From positions 124,001 through 188,000 of the forward strand of contig NZ_JALBUT010000003.1 of the NCBI RefSeq assembly GCF_033971905.1: a stretch of 64,000 bases of DNA, written 5' to 3'. This DNA comes from Intestinicryptomonas porci. GTDB lineage: Bacteria > Verrucomicrobiota > Verrucomicrobiia > Opitutales > Intestinicryptomonadaceae. The notes under the pieces were generated by a model that was not told where the DNA came from, made no database searches, and saw nothing but the letters and a program-made list of their open reading frames with translations. This document shows positions 26,165 to 33,770 of this stretch, one piece after another (position 1 is the first letter of the stretch; each line of letters starts with the position of its first letter). Made by a program: the position numbers and the translations under genes.

Positions 26165-26182
26165 AATTTCCTTGGAAATTCT
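26163..26182. promoter_or_regulatory. Perfect 20-bp palindrome upstream of the Gfo/Idh-ThuA operon
   Basis: AGAATTTCCTTGGAAATTCT has nine-base perfect arms around TT. The spacer is too short for an RNA hairpin loop, so a dimeric repressor site is more likely than a terminator. It lies 70-90 bases before the oxidoreductase start. Confidence 0.45.
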
Positions 26183-26330
26183 GCAATGAAAACAACATAT
26201 AAACAACTCCTTCCCCCATGCAAGCAATCAAAAGACGGAATTGAAAAATTACGCCATTCTCATAAAACAAGTACAGTATATTACAGTCGCATTTTTCTCT
26301 TTTCAAGCAAAAAAACGGAATAAAACGGAA

Positions 26331-26397
26331 TGGGCAAAAACAAAAAATCTAAAAGATAAAGAGCTGACGCTTCCGTAGTAGATAGATTTTTTGCCCA
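26331..26397. repeat. Long-arm hairpin inside the left end of the element
   Basis: TGGGCAAAAA..AAATCTA (26331-26351, with a four-base insertion) pairs with TAGATTTTTTGCCCA (26383-26397) around a loop of about 31 bases. It begins where the left 23-bp inverted repeat ends. Confidence 0.5.
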
Positions 26398-26603
26398 TTT
26401 GTACTCGCTTGCTTCGCAAGTCTCGGCACTCGCTACGCTCGGCTCTTTGCTTTCGCAAAGCTACCCACGCAAGCGTGGTCTCGCGCTCCATGTTGGTTTT
26501 GTTCAGGGGGCAGTACAAAGTACAGCTCCCCGTTCGCAAAACACAACAGCATCGCGCGTTTATTCCGTTTTTTTACGTCTCAAAGCCCACACCTATCAAG
26601 CAT
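26396..26603 (+). repeat. Structured repeat unit 1
   Basis: It begins CATTTGTACTCGC and ends ACACCTATCAAGCA. It contains successive small hairpins: CTTGC-TTC-GCAAG, CTTTGC-TTTC-GCAAAG, CCACGC-AA-GCGTGG and GTAC-AAA-GTAC. A TTCCGTTTTTTTACGTC block related to the terminal repeats follows. Unit 2 matches it in order and largely in sequence, lacking about 24 bases that carry the first hairpin. Confidence 0.65.
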
Positions 26604-26643
26604 CACAACTTTTACAGCTTCGCAACCGTAAAAGAAGTCTTTT

Positions 26644-26816
26644 CATTTGTACTCGCTACGCTCGGCTCTTTGCCTTTCGGCAAAGCTACCCACTCAAGCG
26701 TGGTCTTGCTCTCCATCTTGTTTTATTTCGGACTCACGACCGAAAGGTCGCTACGCCTCATAAAACACAACAGCATCGGGCTCATCCGTTTTTTCGCATT
26801 CACAACCTATCAAGCA
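26644..26816 (+). repeat. Structured repeat unit 2 (direct, diverged copy of unit 1)
   Basis: It has the same word order as unit 1: CATTTGTACTCGC, TACGCTCGGCTCTTTGC, AAGCTACCCAC, AACACAACAGCATCG, TCCGTTTTTTCG and ACCTATCAAGCA. The CTTTGC stem gains one extra C-G pair (CTTTGCC-TTTC-GGCAAAG). The GTAC hairpin position is occupied by a different self-complementary sequence, CGACC-GAAA-GGTCG. Changes that keep pairing point to selection on structure. Confidence 0.65.
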
Positions 26817-26948
26817 ACTTAACGAAATTCCGTCTCCATTCTAAGACAGCATATCAAACATATTTTTTATTAGGGTTTGAGATTTCGTTATCTCACTAAA
26901 TATTGGCTTTTTTTACACTCGTTTGCTTTGCTGTTATCGTCCTTCGGG

Positions 26949-27011
26949 CAAACTGCAAGCAGTTTGTGCTATATATTTCGACGTGTTTTCAACTTGCGGA
27001 CATAAGTCCGC
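26949..27011. repeat. Two short perfect palindromes
   Basis: CAAACTGC-AA-GCAGTTTG at 26949-26966 and GCGGAC-ATAA-GTCCGC at 26996-27011. Both lie in the AT-rich middle of the element, between unit 2 and the inverted copy. Confidence 0.5.
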
Positions 27012-27105
27012 CGACATTTGTAAATACATAGAAAAATAAGTCCTAATTTAAATTCAGCTGCTTGATACGTTATGTTGGAATTGGTACGGGATTGCGCCAA
27101 GTTAT

Positions 27106-27156
27106 TTGATAGGTGTGGGCTTTGAGACGTAAAAAACGGAAGAAATGCCCGATGCT
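27106..27156 (-). repeat. Inverted partial copy of the unit 3' end
   Basis: Positions 27106-27141 match the reverse complement of 26563-26599 except for one A in a homopolymer (36 of 37). The match then continues more loosely through GCCCGATGCT, the reverse of the AGCATCGGGC word in unit 2. With unit 1 it forms an inverted repeat separated by about 500 bases. Confidence 0.7.
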
Positions 27157-27203
27157 CTTCTTATCCCAAAAAGTTTTTTGCAAAAACATTTTCGGGAACC
27201 CTG

Positions 27204-27262
27204 TCTTGCGGATTTCGAGGCGTCAGCGTACAAATGTACGCAAGTCCGAAGAAATCCCAAGA
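27204..27262. repeat. Nested hairpin near the right end
   Basis: The outer arms TCTTGCGGATTTC (27204-27216) and GAAATCCCAAGA (27251-27262) pair with one mismatch. They enclose the perfect palindrome GCGTAC-AAAT-GTACGC at 27226-27241. Confidence 0.5.
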
Positions 27263-27348
27263 TGGAGGGCAAGGAATGCGAAAAATATCTTTTACGGATG
27301 CCTTAGCTCTATATTTAAAAAATGATTTTTCATTTTTCGCATTCCGTT

Positions 27349-30300
27349 TTATTCCGTTTTTTCAGAGGAGATGGCAAGGTTGCGCAACATCCCCTTGAAA
27401 GCATAACGCTTTTCAGGAGACGAATAATTGCCCAAAGTCAACGGATAATCGCTTTCAGTCGGAAGAGAATCAAGAGACTGCGAATACATGGTTTTTCCGT
27501 CTATTTTTAAAACCGCGCTCTTGCAGTCGTATTCAAAACAAACCTTGTGCCACTCATTAGGCTTTAATCCCCCTGCGGCAGTTTTAAATTCACTGCTTCC
27601 CCAAACATTTAAATTCCTGCCTCCCGACTGGAAATAGAGCCCGTTAAGCCTGAATATACCAAAGCTCAACATTACCCCGTCAGGCATTGCCCCTTCAAAA
27701 ACCATCATTTCAAATTCGATTTTAAGCCCCGCGCCAAACTTCGGCTTTATGTTTGGCAAAACGACGTATCCGCCGCTGAAATCCGCGCCTTCCGAAGTAT
27801 ATTTAACAACCCCGACCTCTTTTGCGCCCTTTGGTCTTTCTGTAAGCGGAAGATTGACAAGCGGCGTTTGTGGTGTCTTTTTGTGGATGATTTTTATTTC
27901 TTCAAAATTTTTGCCTTCGACATTATGGGCGTTTAAAAACACCGCCTTGTAAACCCAATCTCCCTCCGAAGTTTCATCAAAGAAAAACGCTTCGTTCCCG
28001 CCATTCAAGGGCAGTTCGCAAAGCATATATTCGGGAACATTCAAAGGCTGCGAAGCTTCGACATGCTCAAGAATTTCGTTTTTCAAACGCTCGGCTCTTG
28101 CGCGTTTCCCACTTTTATAAATTCTGCATTTGACAGCCGCATCGGACTTCGGGGCGGCGATTTTCAAAACAACGCCGGAAGGATTTTGCCCGATTTTAAC
28201 GCGCGGTTTTTCGCCAACGGGCATATTTGGCATTTCGTAAGGCGCGGCTTCGCTTTGGGCGACTTTTTCGTTTCTGTTAAAAGCTTCAACAACATAAAAT
28301 CCGCTCTTATTCGGGGAAGAATCGGGCAGATAATTAAACGCCGTGGAACAAAGAAGCTCGCCGTCCCGATAAACTTTGTAGTACTCTGCATTTTTAATGT
28401 CGTTCCATGAGAGCATAATGGGAAAGGTTTTGCCTTTTTGCGCTTTCGCCTTCAACTTTACGCCGTCAAAAGAAACATTCTTTTTTGCGCGGACAGCCAT
28501 TTCGATTTTAGGAGCGACCGAAAGCAGATGTTTATTTGCAATCCGCGGGCTTTTTGAAAACCCGAAAGTATACTCGATGCCGACATCCCCTATTTCTGAA
28601 GCGGGAATTTTTATATGCTTTACCCAATTATGATTTTCTTCCAATTTTTTCGACTTCCAAGACTTTTCGCCAAGCTTACGATAAAAAATCCAAGCATCTC
28701 CACCCCCGAAAACAATCGGCTCGATTTCAAAATCCGCTCCTGCTTCAATGCTCGTAATGCGCCTTGCAAGCGAGACAAACCTATCGGATTTTTCAATAAC
28801 CCAAGCGCAGTCAGCAATCTTTAATTTTTTGCCCAAAGCATTTTCGACCGTTTCACGCATTTTAAGCCAGTCAACATACGCCTTGGTATTCACTGTCGCA
28901 AGAATGCCATATTCGCCCCTTGTGGAAATCCTTTTTGCGTAAGTTCTAAACGCATTGGGATAGCATGGATTTGCAAGCTCTGCAAGCGCCTCTTGGTATT
29001 TGCCATGCTTAATGGCGCTTTGAGCAACAAGAGAATGCACGGTCATTTCCCGATAAGCGACAGTCCAATCAATGCGCGCCAAAAGCCAGTTTGCGTTTTC
29101 CAAAGCCGACGGATTTTTAAACTTCAATTTTTTTATTCTCGATTTTATCTCCAAAAGCCTGTCTAAAAATTTACTATCCCCGACTTCGCCCCACTCGAAA
29201 GAACCGCATTCTTTCTGCCCCTTTCCGCCAAGCCATCTGTAAGGCAGCGCGTCCAAATCTTCGTGGATTTTCGCCATTTGGGCAGTGTTTTCATCCCCGT
29301 AGAGGGTTTTGGCATAATTCAAAAAGAAGTTTTCAAGCGGCATTGCGCCGTTCCACGCGCTGTCGCACAAATATTGGAACGCTTCCCCGACACATCGCGT
29401 GCGCCAATGTATGGCAAGCACGCCGTCGCAATTTTTCGCATACAAATCTTCCATCAAACCTTTGAAAGTTTTTACCCACGGCTGAGGCTGCCACTGGTCG
29501 CCGTCATTTTCAAGCCAGGGAATAGGCCAAACCTCGCGCCCTGTTAGAGTACCGTAAACATCGCTTATCTTGGGGCGGGGAAAAATGTGTTCGAGGGCGG
29601 AAAACACCACGTCTTTCGGCAAAGTTTTATTCAAGCCGTCAAAATATAAATCCGCGCCAAGATAAGTATTGCCACCCCATCCGCTCATGACAAGTTTGGG
29701 CGGATTTTCGTATTGCGACAAAACTTTTAAGGCGGCTTTCGCGCACTGTTCAAGGCAGATTGCCCGCATTGTCCTGCCCAATTCCCCGCCAGAACTCTTG
29801 TCGTATGCTCCGTGGCGCGCAAGAGTTTCGTTAAAGCCGCCAATCATTTTGTAAACATCAAGCGAATTGTTTGCGTAAAGGGCAAGCGATTGCTTGGCAT
29901 TTTTCGAGCCTCCGATTCCCCAAGACATTCCCGCAAGCCCCGAAGCTTCGGGAAGCCAAAGCCATACATATTTTGCATTCGGATATTTCTCTACGACATG
30001 GCGCAGCCTGTTTACAAAAATCTTCATATCGCCCTCGTCCGTCGGGATCGGAGTGTTGTGGTGTTCCCCTATCTCAAATCCGATACAGGTTTTCACCCCT
30101 TTGTTGTCCGCATAGGCGAGCATTTTCGCCACCAAGTCCTGCTCCGCCAAAACGGCTTTAGCATCATCTTTTATTTTTGAAGTGCTTGCCCCGAAATAAT
30201 CTCCGGAGTAGATTTTGTCTGTTCCGAAACCGAAATCTTCGGTTTTCAAGGGATGAGTTCCCCAAGTCGGATATTTTGTGGAAAGCAGACGCCCCGCTTT

Positions 30301-30939
30301 CACGAGTTTTTTGTTTTCATCAACATATCCACATAGGGGCTCTCCGTTGTAGTTGTGAAAGCCGATGAAATTCGCGCCCAACGCCATGGCATCGTCAACG
30401 AAAGCCCTATGGTCGGGTTCGTCCCAAGTTGTGGGGCTGTTGAAAAAATTGTACCACGGCAAAAATCCCCTCACGCCAAGCTTGGGAGACTTTACCGCAT
30501 CTTCGATTTTTTCATTTAGCTTTGACGGAGTAAATTGCGTTCCAAGCGTAAACCCATATCCCATCTGCCTTAACAGGGCGTTTGCGCCGTTTACAACCCC
30601 TTCATCATCGTTTGCGACAACCGCAACAGAACCATTCGCTATTTTTTTTATAATGTATCCGCCTTTTGAGAGCTTGGCGGCATCGTCCGAAAATTCGCCC
30701 AAATTCGGATTTTCGGACGGACGCCCAATGACAATCGAATTTTTCAATAATTCGGAAGAATCTGAAAGCTCAGGGACACTGCCGGACACAAAGGCGATTT
30801 TCGCTCTTAAATCGAAGACCGCCATTTTTTGTGTTATGGAGTTTGAAGAATTTATTATACGACTTATTTTTGCATTCAAATCAGCGCAAAAAAGCATCGA
30901 AGAAAAAAACGCCACAAAAAACATTCCAAAGATTTTCAT
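27349..30939 (-). CDS. Secreted glycoside-hydrolase-like protein with C-terminal LamG-like domain
   Basis: A 1,196-aa exported protein. It has a signal peptide at 1-23. Residues 25-125 resemble the GH20b/GH67-type N-terminal alpha/beta domain (VIGRPSENPNLGEF, GGYIIKKIANGS, NALLRQMGYGFTLG). Residues 130-560 look like a TIM-barrel (RGFLPWYNFFNSPTTWDEPDHRAF, KYVWLWLPEASGLAG, DGVLAIHWRTR). Then come a helical linker and an FnIII-like stretch near 880-940 (ILSWNDIKNAEYYKVYRDGE-like). A concanavalin-like LamG domain ends at about 1190 (NEWHKVCFEYDCKSAVLKIDGK). I cannot assign a GH family or substrate. The last codons and stop lie inside the right inverted repeat of the neighbouring element. An AGGGGAGA-like Shine-Dalgarno precedes the start. 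Confidence 0.8.
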   Translation of the reverse strand: MKIFGMFFVAFFSSMLFCADLNAKISRIINSSNSITQKMAVFDLRAKIAFVSGSVPELSDSSELLKNSIVIGRPSENPNLGEFSDDAAKLSKGGYIIKKIANGSVAVVANDDEGVVNGANALLRQMGYGFTLGTQFTPSKLNEKIEDAVKSPKLGVRGFLPWYNFFNSPTTWDEPDHRAFVDDAMALGANFIGFHNYNGEPLCGYVDENKKLVKAGRLLSTKYPTWGTHPLKTEDFGFGTDKIYSGDYFGASTSKIKDDAKAVLAEQDLVAKMLAYADNKGVKTCIGFEIGEHHNTPIPTDEGDMKIFVNRLRHVVEKYPNAKYVWLWLPEASGLAGMSWGIGGSKNAKQSLALYANNSLDVYKMIGGFNETLARHGAYDKSSGGELGRTMRAICLEQCAKAALKVLSQYENPPKLVMSGWGGNTYLGADLYFDGLNKTLPKDVVFSALEHIFPRPKISDVYGTLTGREVWPIPWLENDGDQWQPQPWVKTFKGLMEDLYAKNCDGVLAIHWRTRCVGEAFQYLCDSAWNGAMPLENFFLNYAKTLYGDENTAQMAKIHEDLDALPYRWLGGKGQKECGSFEWGEVGDSKFLDRLLEIKSRIKKLKFKNPSALENANWLLARIDWTVAYREMTVHSLVAQSAIKHGKYQEALAELANPCYPNAFRTYAKRISTRGEYGILATVNTKAYVDWLKMRETVENALGKKLKIADCAWVIEKSDRFVSLARRITSIEAGADFEIEPIVFGGGDAWIFYRKLGEKSWKSKKLEENHNWVKHIKIPASEIGDVGIEYTFGFSKSPRIANKHLLSVAPKIEMAVRAKKNVSFDGVKLKAKAQKGKTFPIMLSWNDIKNAEYYKVYRDGELLCSTAFNYLPDSSPNKSGFYVVEAFNRNEKVAQSEAAPYEMPNMPVGEKPRVKIGQNPSGVVLKIAAPKSDAAVKCRIYKSGKRARAERLKNEILEHVEASQPLNVPEYMLCELPLNGGNEAFFFDETSEGDWVYKAVFLNAHNVEGKNFEEIKIIHKKTPQTPLVNLPLTERPKGAKEVGVVKYTSEGADFSGGYVVLPNIKPKFGAGLKIEFEMMVFEGAMPDGVMLSFGIFRLNGLYFQSGGRNLNVWGSSEFKTAAGGLKPNEWHKVCFEYDCKSAVLKIDGKTMYSQSLDSLPTESDYPLTLGNYSSPEKRYAFKGMLRNLAISSEKTE

Positions 30940-31020
30940 ATATCTCCCCTATTCAGAAAGTTATTTAAATCTTAAAAAAAGCTTTTTCAACAAAAAAACA
31001 AAAATCGGATATTGAAGTAC

Positions 31021-31057
31021 AAAAAAATTCGCAACGGAAATTCCGTTGCGAATTTTT
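31021..31057. terminator. Strong bidirectional hairpin after the tRNA gene
   Basis: Thirteen-base perfect arms ATTCGCAACGGAA / TTCCGTTGCGAAT around one A, with an A run on the left and a T run on the right. It sits 20 bases past the tRNA 3' end on the minus strand and is a convincing terminator. Confidence 0.8.
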
Positions 31058-31076
31058 ACTGATAATAAAAAAAACG

Positions 31077-31149
31077 TGGGTCGGGTGGGACTTGAACCCA
31101 CGACCAAGCGATTATGAGTCGCCTGCTCTGACCACTGAGCTACCAACCC
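31077..31149 (-). tRNA. tRNA-Ile2 with CAU anticodon (lysidine-modified type)
   Basis: A 73-nt cloverleaf on the minus strand. The acceptor stem is GGGTTGG / CCGACCC with discriminator A, and CCA is not encoded. The D arm is AGCTCAGTGGTCAGAGC, the anticodon loop CTCATAA (anticodon CAU), and the T arm GTGGGTTCAAGTCCCAC. The anticodon arm and variable region (GGCGACTCATAATCGCTTGG) match, from memory, E. coli tRNA-Ile2 and not elongator Met (CATCACTCATAATGATG). I therefore call it the isoleucine tRNA whose C34 is changed to lysidine by TilS and which reads AUA. An elongator Met identity remains possible. Confidence 0.8.
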
Positions 31150-31219
31150 GTTTTTTAAAGTAAACAAATGTGCGGATTATTTTGCGTCTTGCAAGCACAA
31201 AACTTGAATTTGCAAAAAT

Positions 31220-32533
31220 TTATTTCCCAAAAAAAGACAAAAGTTTGGAAATTTCAACTTCAGTCTCCGTTCCAAGCTTCAAATCCTTGATTTTTACCGA
31301 ATTTTTGGAAAGTTCGTCTTCGCCGAAAATCAGTGCGAATTTTGCGCCAACTGCGTCCGCCATTTTAAACTGCTTTCCAAATCCGGAAATTTTAAAAGGA
31401 TAATCGACTTTCACGCCACTTCTGCGAAGTTCAAACACAATCGGCAAGACGCGAGAAACCAATTCTTGTGAGCCAATAACCGCATATGCGTCGGGCGAAA
31501 AGTCCGCCTTTGGCAGTTTGCCCGTAAGCTCCAGCAAATCGCCGACAGTGACATCGCCCATTCCGAAACCAACGGCGCACATGTCGGGATAGCCGAGTTT
31601 TTTTACAAGCGCATCGTACCTGCCACCGCCCGCGAGAGCGCGACCCGTTCCGACAGTTTGGAATGCCTCGAAAACAAAACCCGTGTAATAAGCCAAACCG
31701 CGCACAATGCCCATATCGACTTTCACAAAGCCTCCGACGCCCATCAAGTCCAAGATTGAAAGCAAATTGCGCCAATCGTTCAATCTGGCTTCGATTTTCG
31801 CCTTAAATTCTTCGTTGCAGGAAGAAAACGCCGCTTCAAGATTTTCGACACTGTTTATTGCCACAAACTTTCTGCAATTTTCCGAAACTTCGTCTGCCGA
31901 AAGCCCCGAACCCGACAACGCTTCCGCCATCATTTCCGAAAAAGCTTCGGGACGAACCTTCTCAATTTTATCGACAACCGACAAAATCGAGGCGATGCGG
32001 TCATCGCCAATACCCAAAGTTTCGAGGAAGAGAACCCACAAGTTTCTATCTCCCAAACGGAGCTTGAACTCGTTTTCCGTAAGCCCGAAAGAGCGCAGAG
32101 ACTCAATCAAAAGCGCAATGATTTCCGCATCGGCCGAAATGGATTCGTCGCCCAATATGTCGGCGTTGAACTGGTAAAAGGCACGCAATCTGCCCTTTTG
32201 CTGGCGTTCGTAGCGATAGTTTTCGCCGATTGCAAACCACTTTACGGGACGGCGTATGCCGCCTGCCCGCGCCCCGACCATTCTGGCAAGAGATGGCGTC
32301 ATTTCAGGGCGCAGGGCAACTTCCCTGCCGCCTTTGTCGGTAAACTCGAAAAGCTGGCTTCGGATTTCCTCGCCTGACTTTTCCGTAAATAAATCAAGAG
32401 ACTCGAGAACAGGAGGCTCAAACTCCGAAAATCCGAAAGTTCGGGCTGTATTTTTCCACACCTCGAACATTGCGGATTTCTTCGCGCAATCCTCAGGATA
32501 AAATTCTCTGAATCCCGGCAGTGTCTTAAACAT
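31220..32533 (-). CDS. hisS: Histidyl-tRNA synthetase
   Basis: A 437-aa class II synthetase charging tRNA-His. The start at 32533 (MFKTLPGFREFYPED) is chosen; the longer frame to 32587 would run into the upstream gene and adds an atypical leader. Visible motifs are LRPEMTPSLARM, motif 2 in GENYRYERQQKGRLRAFYQFNADILG, the histidine loop RGLAYYTGFVFEAF, and LAGGGRYDALVKKLG. The C-terminal anticodon-binding domain starts near AYAVIGSQEL. It is four bases downstream of the IHF/HU gene, a coupled pair. Confidence 0.95.
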   Translation of the reverse strand: MFKTLPGFREFYPEDCAKKSAMFEVWKNTARTFGFSEFEPPVLESLDLFTEKSGEEIRSQLFEFTDKGGREVALRPEMTPSLARMVGARAGGIRRPVKWFAIGENYRYERQQKGRLRAFYQFNADILGDESISADAEIIALLIESLRSFGLTENEFKLRLGDRNLWVLFLETLGIGDDRIASILSVVDKIEKVRPEAFSEMMAEALSGSGLSADEVSENCRKFVAINSVENLEAAFSSCNEEFKAKIEARLNDWRNLLSILDLMGVGGFVKVDMGIVRGLAYYTGFVFEAFQTVGTGRALAGGGRYDALVKKLGYPDMCAVGFGMGDVTVGDLLELTGKLPKADFSPDAYAVIGSQELVSRVLPIVFELRRSGVKVDYPFKISGFGKQFKMADAVGAKFALIFGEDELSKNSVKIKDLKLGTETEVEISKLLSFFGK

Positions 32534-32537
32534 AAGC

Positions 32538-32891
32538 TTATTTGCGGGCTCTCGATTGGCGCGCGTTTTCGACAACGCCCAAATCAAGCTTTTTCAACGC
32601 CGCCTTCAATTCCTTGCCGGACTTGAACTTCACGATTGCGCGCTTTGGAATTACGACATCGTTTTGCGGCATCGTCGGATTCCTGCCGACGCGTGGCTTG
32701 CGTACCTGCACTTCAAGCACGCCGAAATTTCTAAGTTCTACATTTCTACCGGAAGAAAGGCTTTCCACGATTGTGTCCAACGTCATTTGAACGATATCCT
32801 TGACGTCGTTTTGAAGCACGCTGCCATTGCGGCATTCAGGCTTTGTCGTATAAATCTTCTGTACAATTTCTCGTTTTGTTAAGTTTTGCAT
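32538..32891 (-). CDS. IHF/HU-family DNA-bending protein
   Basis: A 117-aa histone-like protein. The family core is clear: LTKREIVQKIY at the start, DTIVESLSSGRNVELRNFGVLEVQVRKPRVGRNPTMP across the beta arm, then VVIPKRAIVKFKSGKELKAAL. The RNP motif with conserved Pro at the arm tip makes it IHF/HU-like, closer to IHF in the N-terminal half. A C-terminal basic tail of about 18 residues (ENARQSRARK) extends beyond the usual 90-100 aa. It is transcribed ahead of hisS, so it may share its promoter, divergent from ubiE. Confidence 0.92.
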   Translation of the reverse strand: MQNLTKREIVQKIYTTKPECRNGSVLQNDVKDIVQMTLDTIVESLSSGRNVELRNFGVLEVQVRKPRVGRNPTMPQNDVVIPKRAIVKFKSGKELKAALKKLDLGVVENARQSRARK

Positions 32892-33053
32892 ATTTTTACA
32901 ATATCCCTTTTATAAAAAGAATTTTCCTATATGGCATTGCATCGGAGCTTTTTCAAGAGAAAATAAAATATTTTTTCATTCATTATAAAATTGTTATGTT
33001 TTTTTTGCATTAAACTGGACTTTTAAGGTCGGAAACCTTTTTATTTTACGACA

Positions 33054-33770
33054 ATGCAGATTGCAAACCCCGAAACAAGAGACCCGAAAGACGTCGGCAA
33101 AATGTTTGCCCGCGTAGCTCCGTCCTACGACAAAATAAACCGCGCCATGTGTTTCGGAATGGACGCCCGCTGGCGGAAAGCCCTTGCAAAGTCTGCGGTA
33201 AAATGCGCAGAAGGGGGGGAAATACTCGACCTTGCATGCGGAAGCGGAGACGTTGCAATTCGCATTTTGGACATATGCCCCGAACAAAAAATCACCTGCG
33301 CCGACTTTTGCCCCGAAATGCTCGAGCTTGCAAAATCGAAAATACTTACGCGCAATCCCCCCAACGTGAAATTCGAGATTGCCGACGCAGCCAAGCTTCA
33401 ATTTGAAGACGGAAGATTTTCGGCTGTTGCAATCGCATTCGGTTTCAGAAACTTTAAAGACAGAGAAATTTGCCTGAAAGAAATATCAAGAGTCTTAAAA
33501 GGCGGCGGCAAGCTCTTCATTTTGGAGGTCGCGCGCGCGCCCAAATGCGTGGAGTGGGCGCAAAACATTTTTATGGAGCAGTTTGTGCCGCGCATTGCCT
33601 CGCGCTTCGGCGCAGACAAGTCCGACTACGAATATTTGGCGAAAACCACAAGGGCGTTCCCCCGCAAAAAAGAACTCAACAAACTAATTGAAAGCTGCGG
33701 CTTTAAAAACGCGAAAACAAAGAGCTTCGCGTTCGGTTGCGTGGCTTTGACAGAAGCGCAAAAAATATGA
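33054..33770 (+). CDS. ubiE: Demethylmenaquinone/ubiquinone methyltransferase
   Basis: A 238-aa class I SAM methyltransferase that places the ring methyl in the last step of menaquinone synthesis. The N-terminus VGKMFARVAPSYDKINRAMCFGMDARWRK is the UbiE/MenG signature. Motif I is LDLACGSGDV, and AFGFRNFKDRE with VLKGGGKLFILE completes the family pattern. It is first of three overlapping plus-strand genes; its TGA overlaps the next ATG. SAM comes from the MetK pathway encoded further right. Confidence 0.94.
   Translation: MQIANPETRDPKDVGKMFARVAPSYDKINRAMCFGMDARWRKALAKSAVKCAEGGEILDLACGSGDVAIRILDICPEQKITCADFCPEMLELAKSKILTRNPPNVKFEIADAAKLQFEDGRFSAVAIAFGFRNFKDREICLKEISRVLKGGGKLFILEVARAPKCVEWAQNIFMEQFVPRIASRFGADKSDYEYLAKTTRAFPRKKELNKLIESCGFKNAKTKSFAFGCVALTEAQKI

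Larger units (their letters stand above)
26309..27362. repeat. Gene-free, hairpin-rich element bounded by perfect 23-bp inverted repeats
   Basis: The ends 26310-26332 and 27340-27362 are exact inverted copies of an A6-CGGAATA4-CGGAATG sequence (two direct CGGAAT words inside each). Between them there is no credible gene: the open frames on either strand are low-complexity translations of repeats and hairpins. The interior holds two direct structured units, one inverted partial copy and many short perfect palindromes, listed separately. The right end overlaps the 3' end of the neighbouring glycoside-hydrolase-like gene. It could be a non-autonomous mobile element or a structured RNA. No flanking target duplication is visible and no transposase is nearby. 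Confidence 0.7.

Noticed and set aside
26391..26899. Open frames of 143 and 166 aa on the plus strand in the repeat region
   Set aside because: Their translations are low-complexity products of repeats and palindromes with no start signals, and both frames cross the same hairpins; the DNA shows repeat structure, not codon structure.
26396..27262. CRISPR array
   Set aside because: Repeats are few, unequal in spacing and partly inverted, with no uniform spacers and no cas genes.
26300..27372. Target-site duplication flanking the inverted-repeat element
   Set aside because: Flanks TTTCAAGC and CAGAGGAG share no direct repeat, so insertion by a duplicating transposase is not supported by the flanks.
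31077..31149. Elongator tRNA-Met
   Set aside because: The CAU anticodon alone suggests it, but the anticodon stem and variable loop match tRNA-Ile2.
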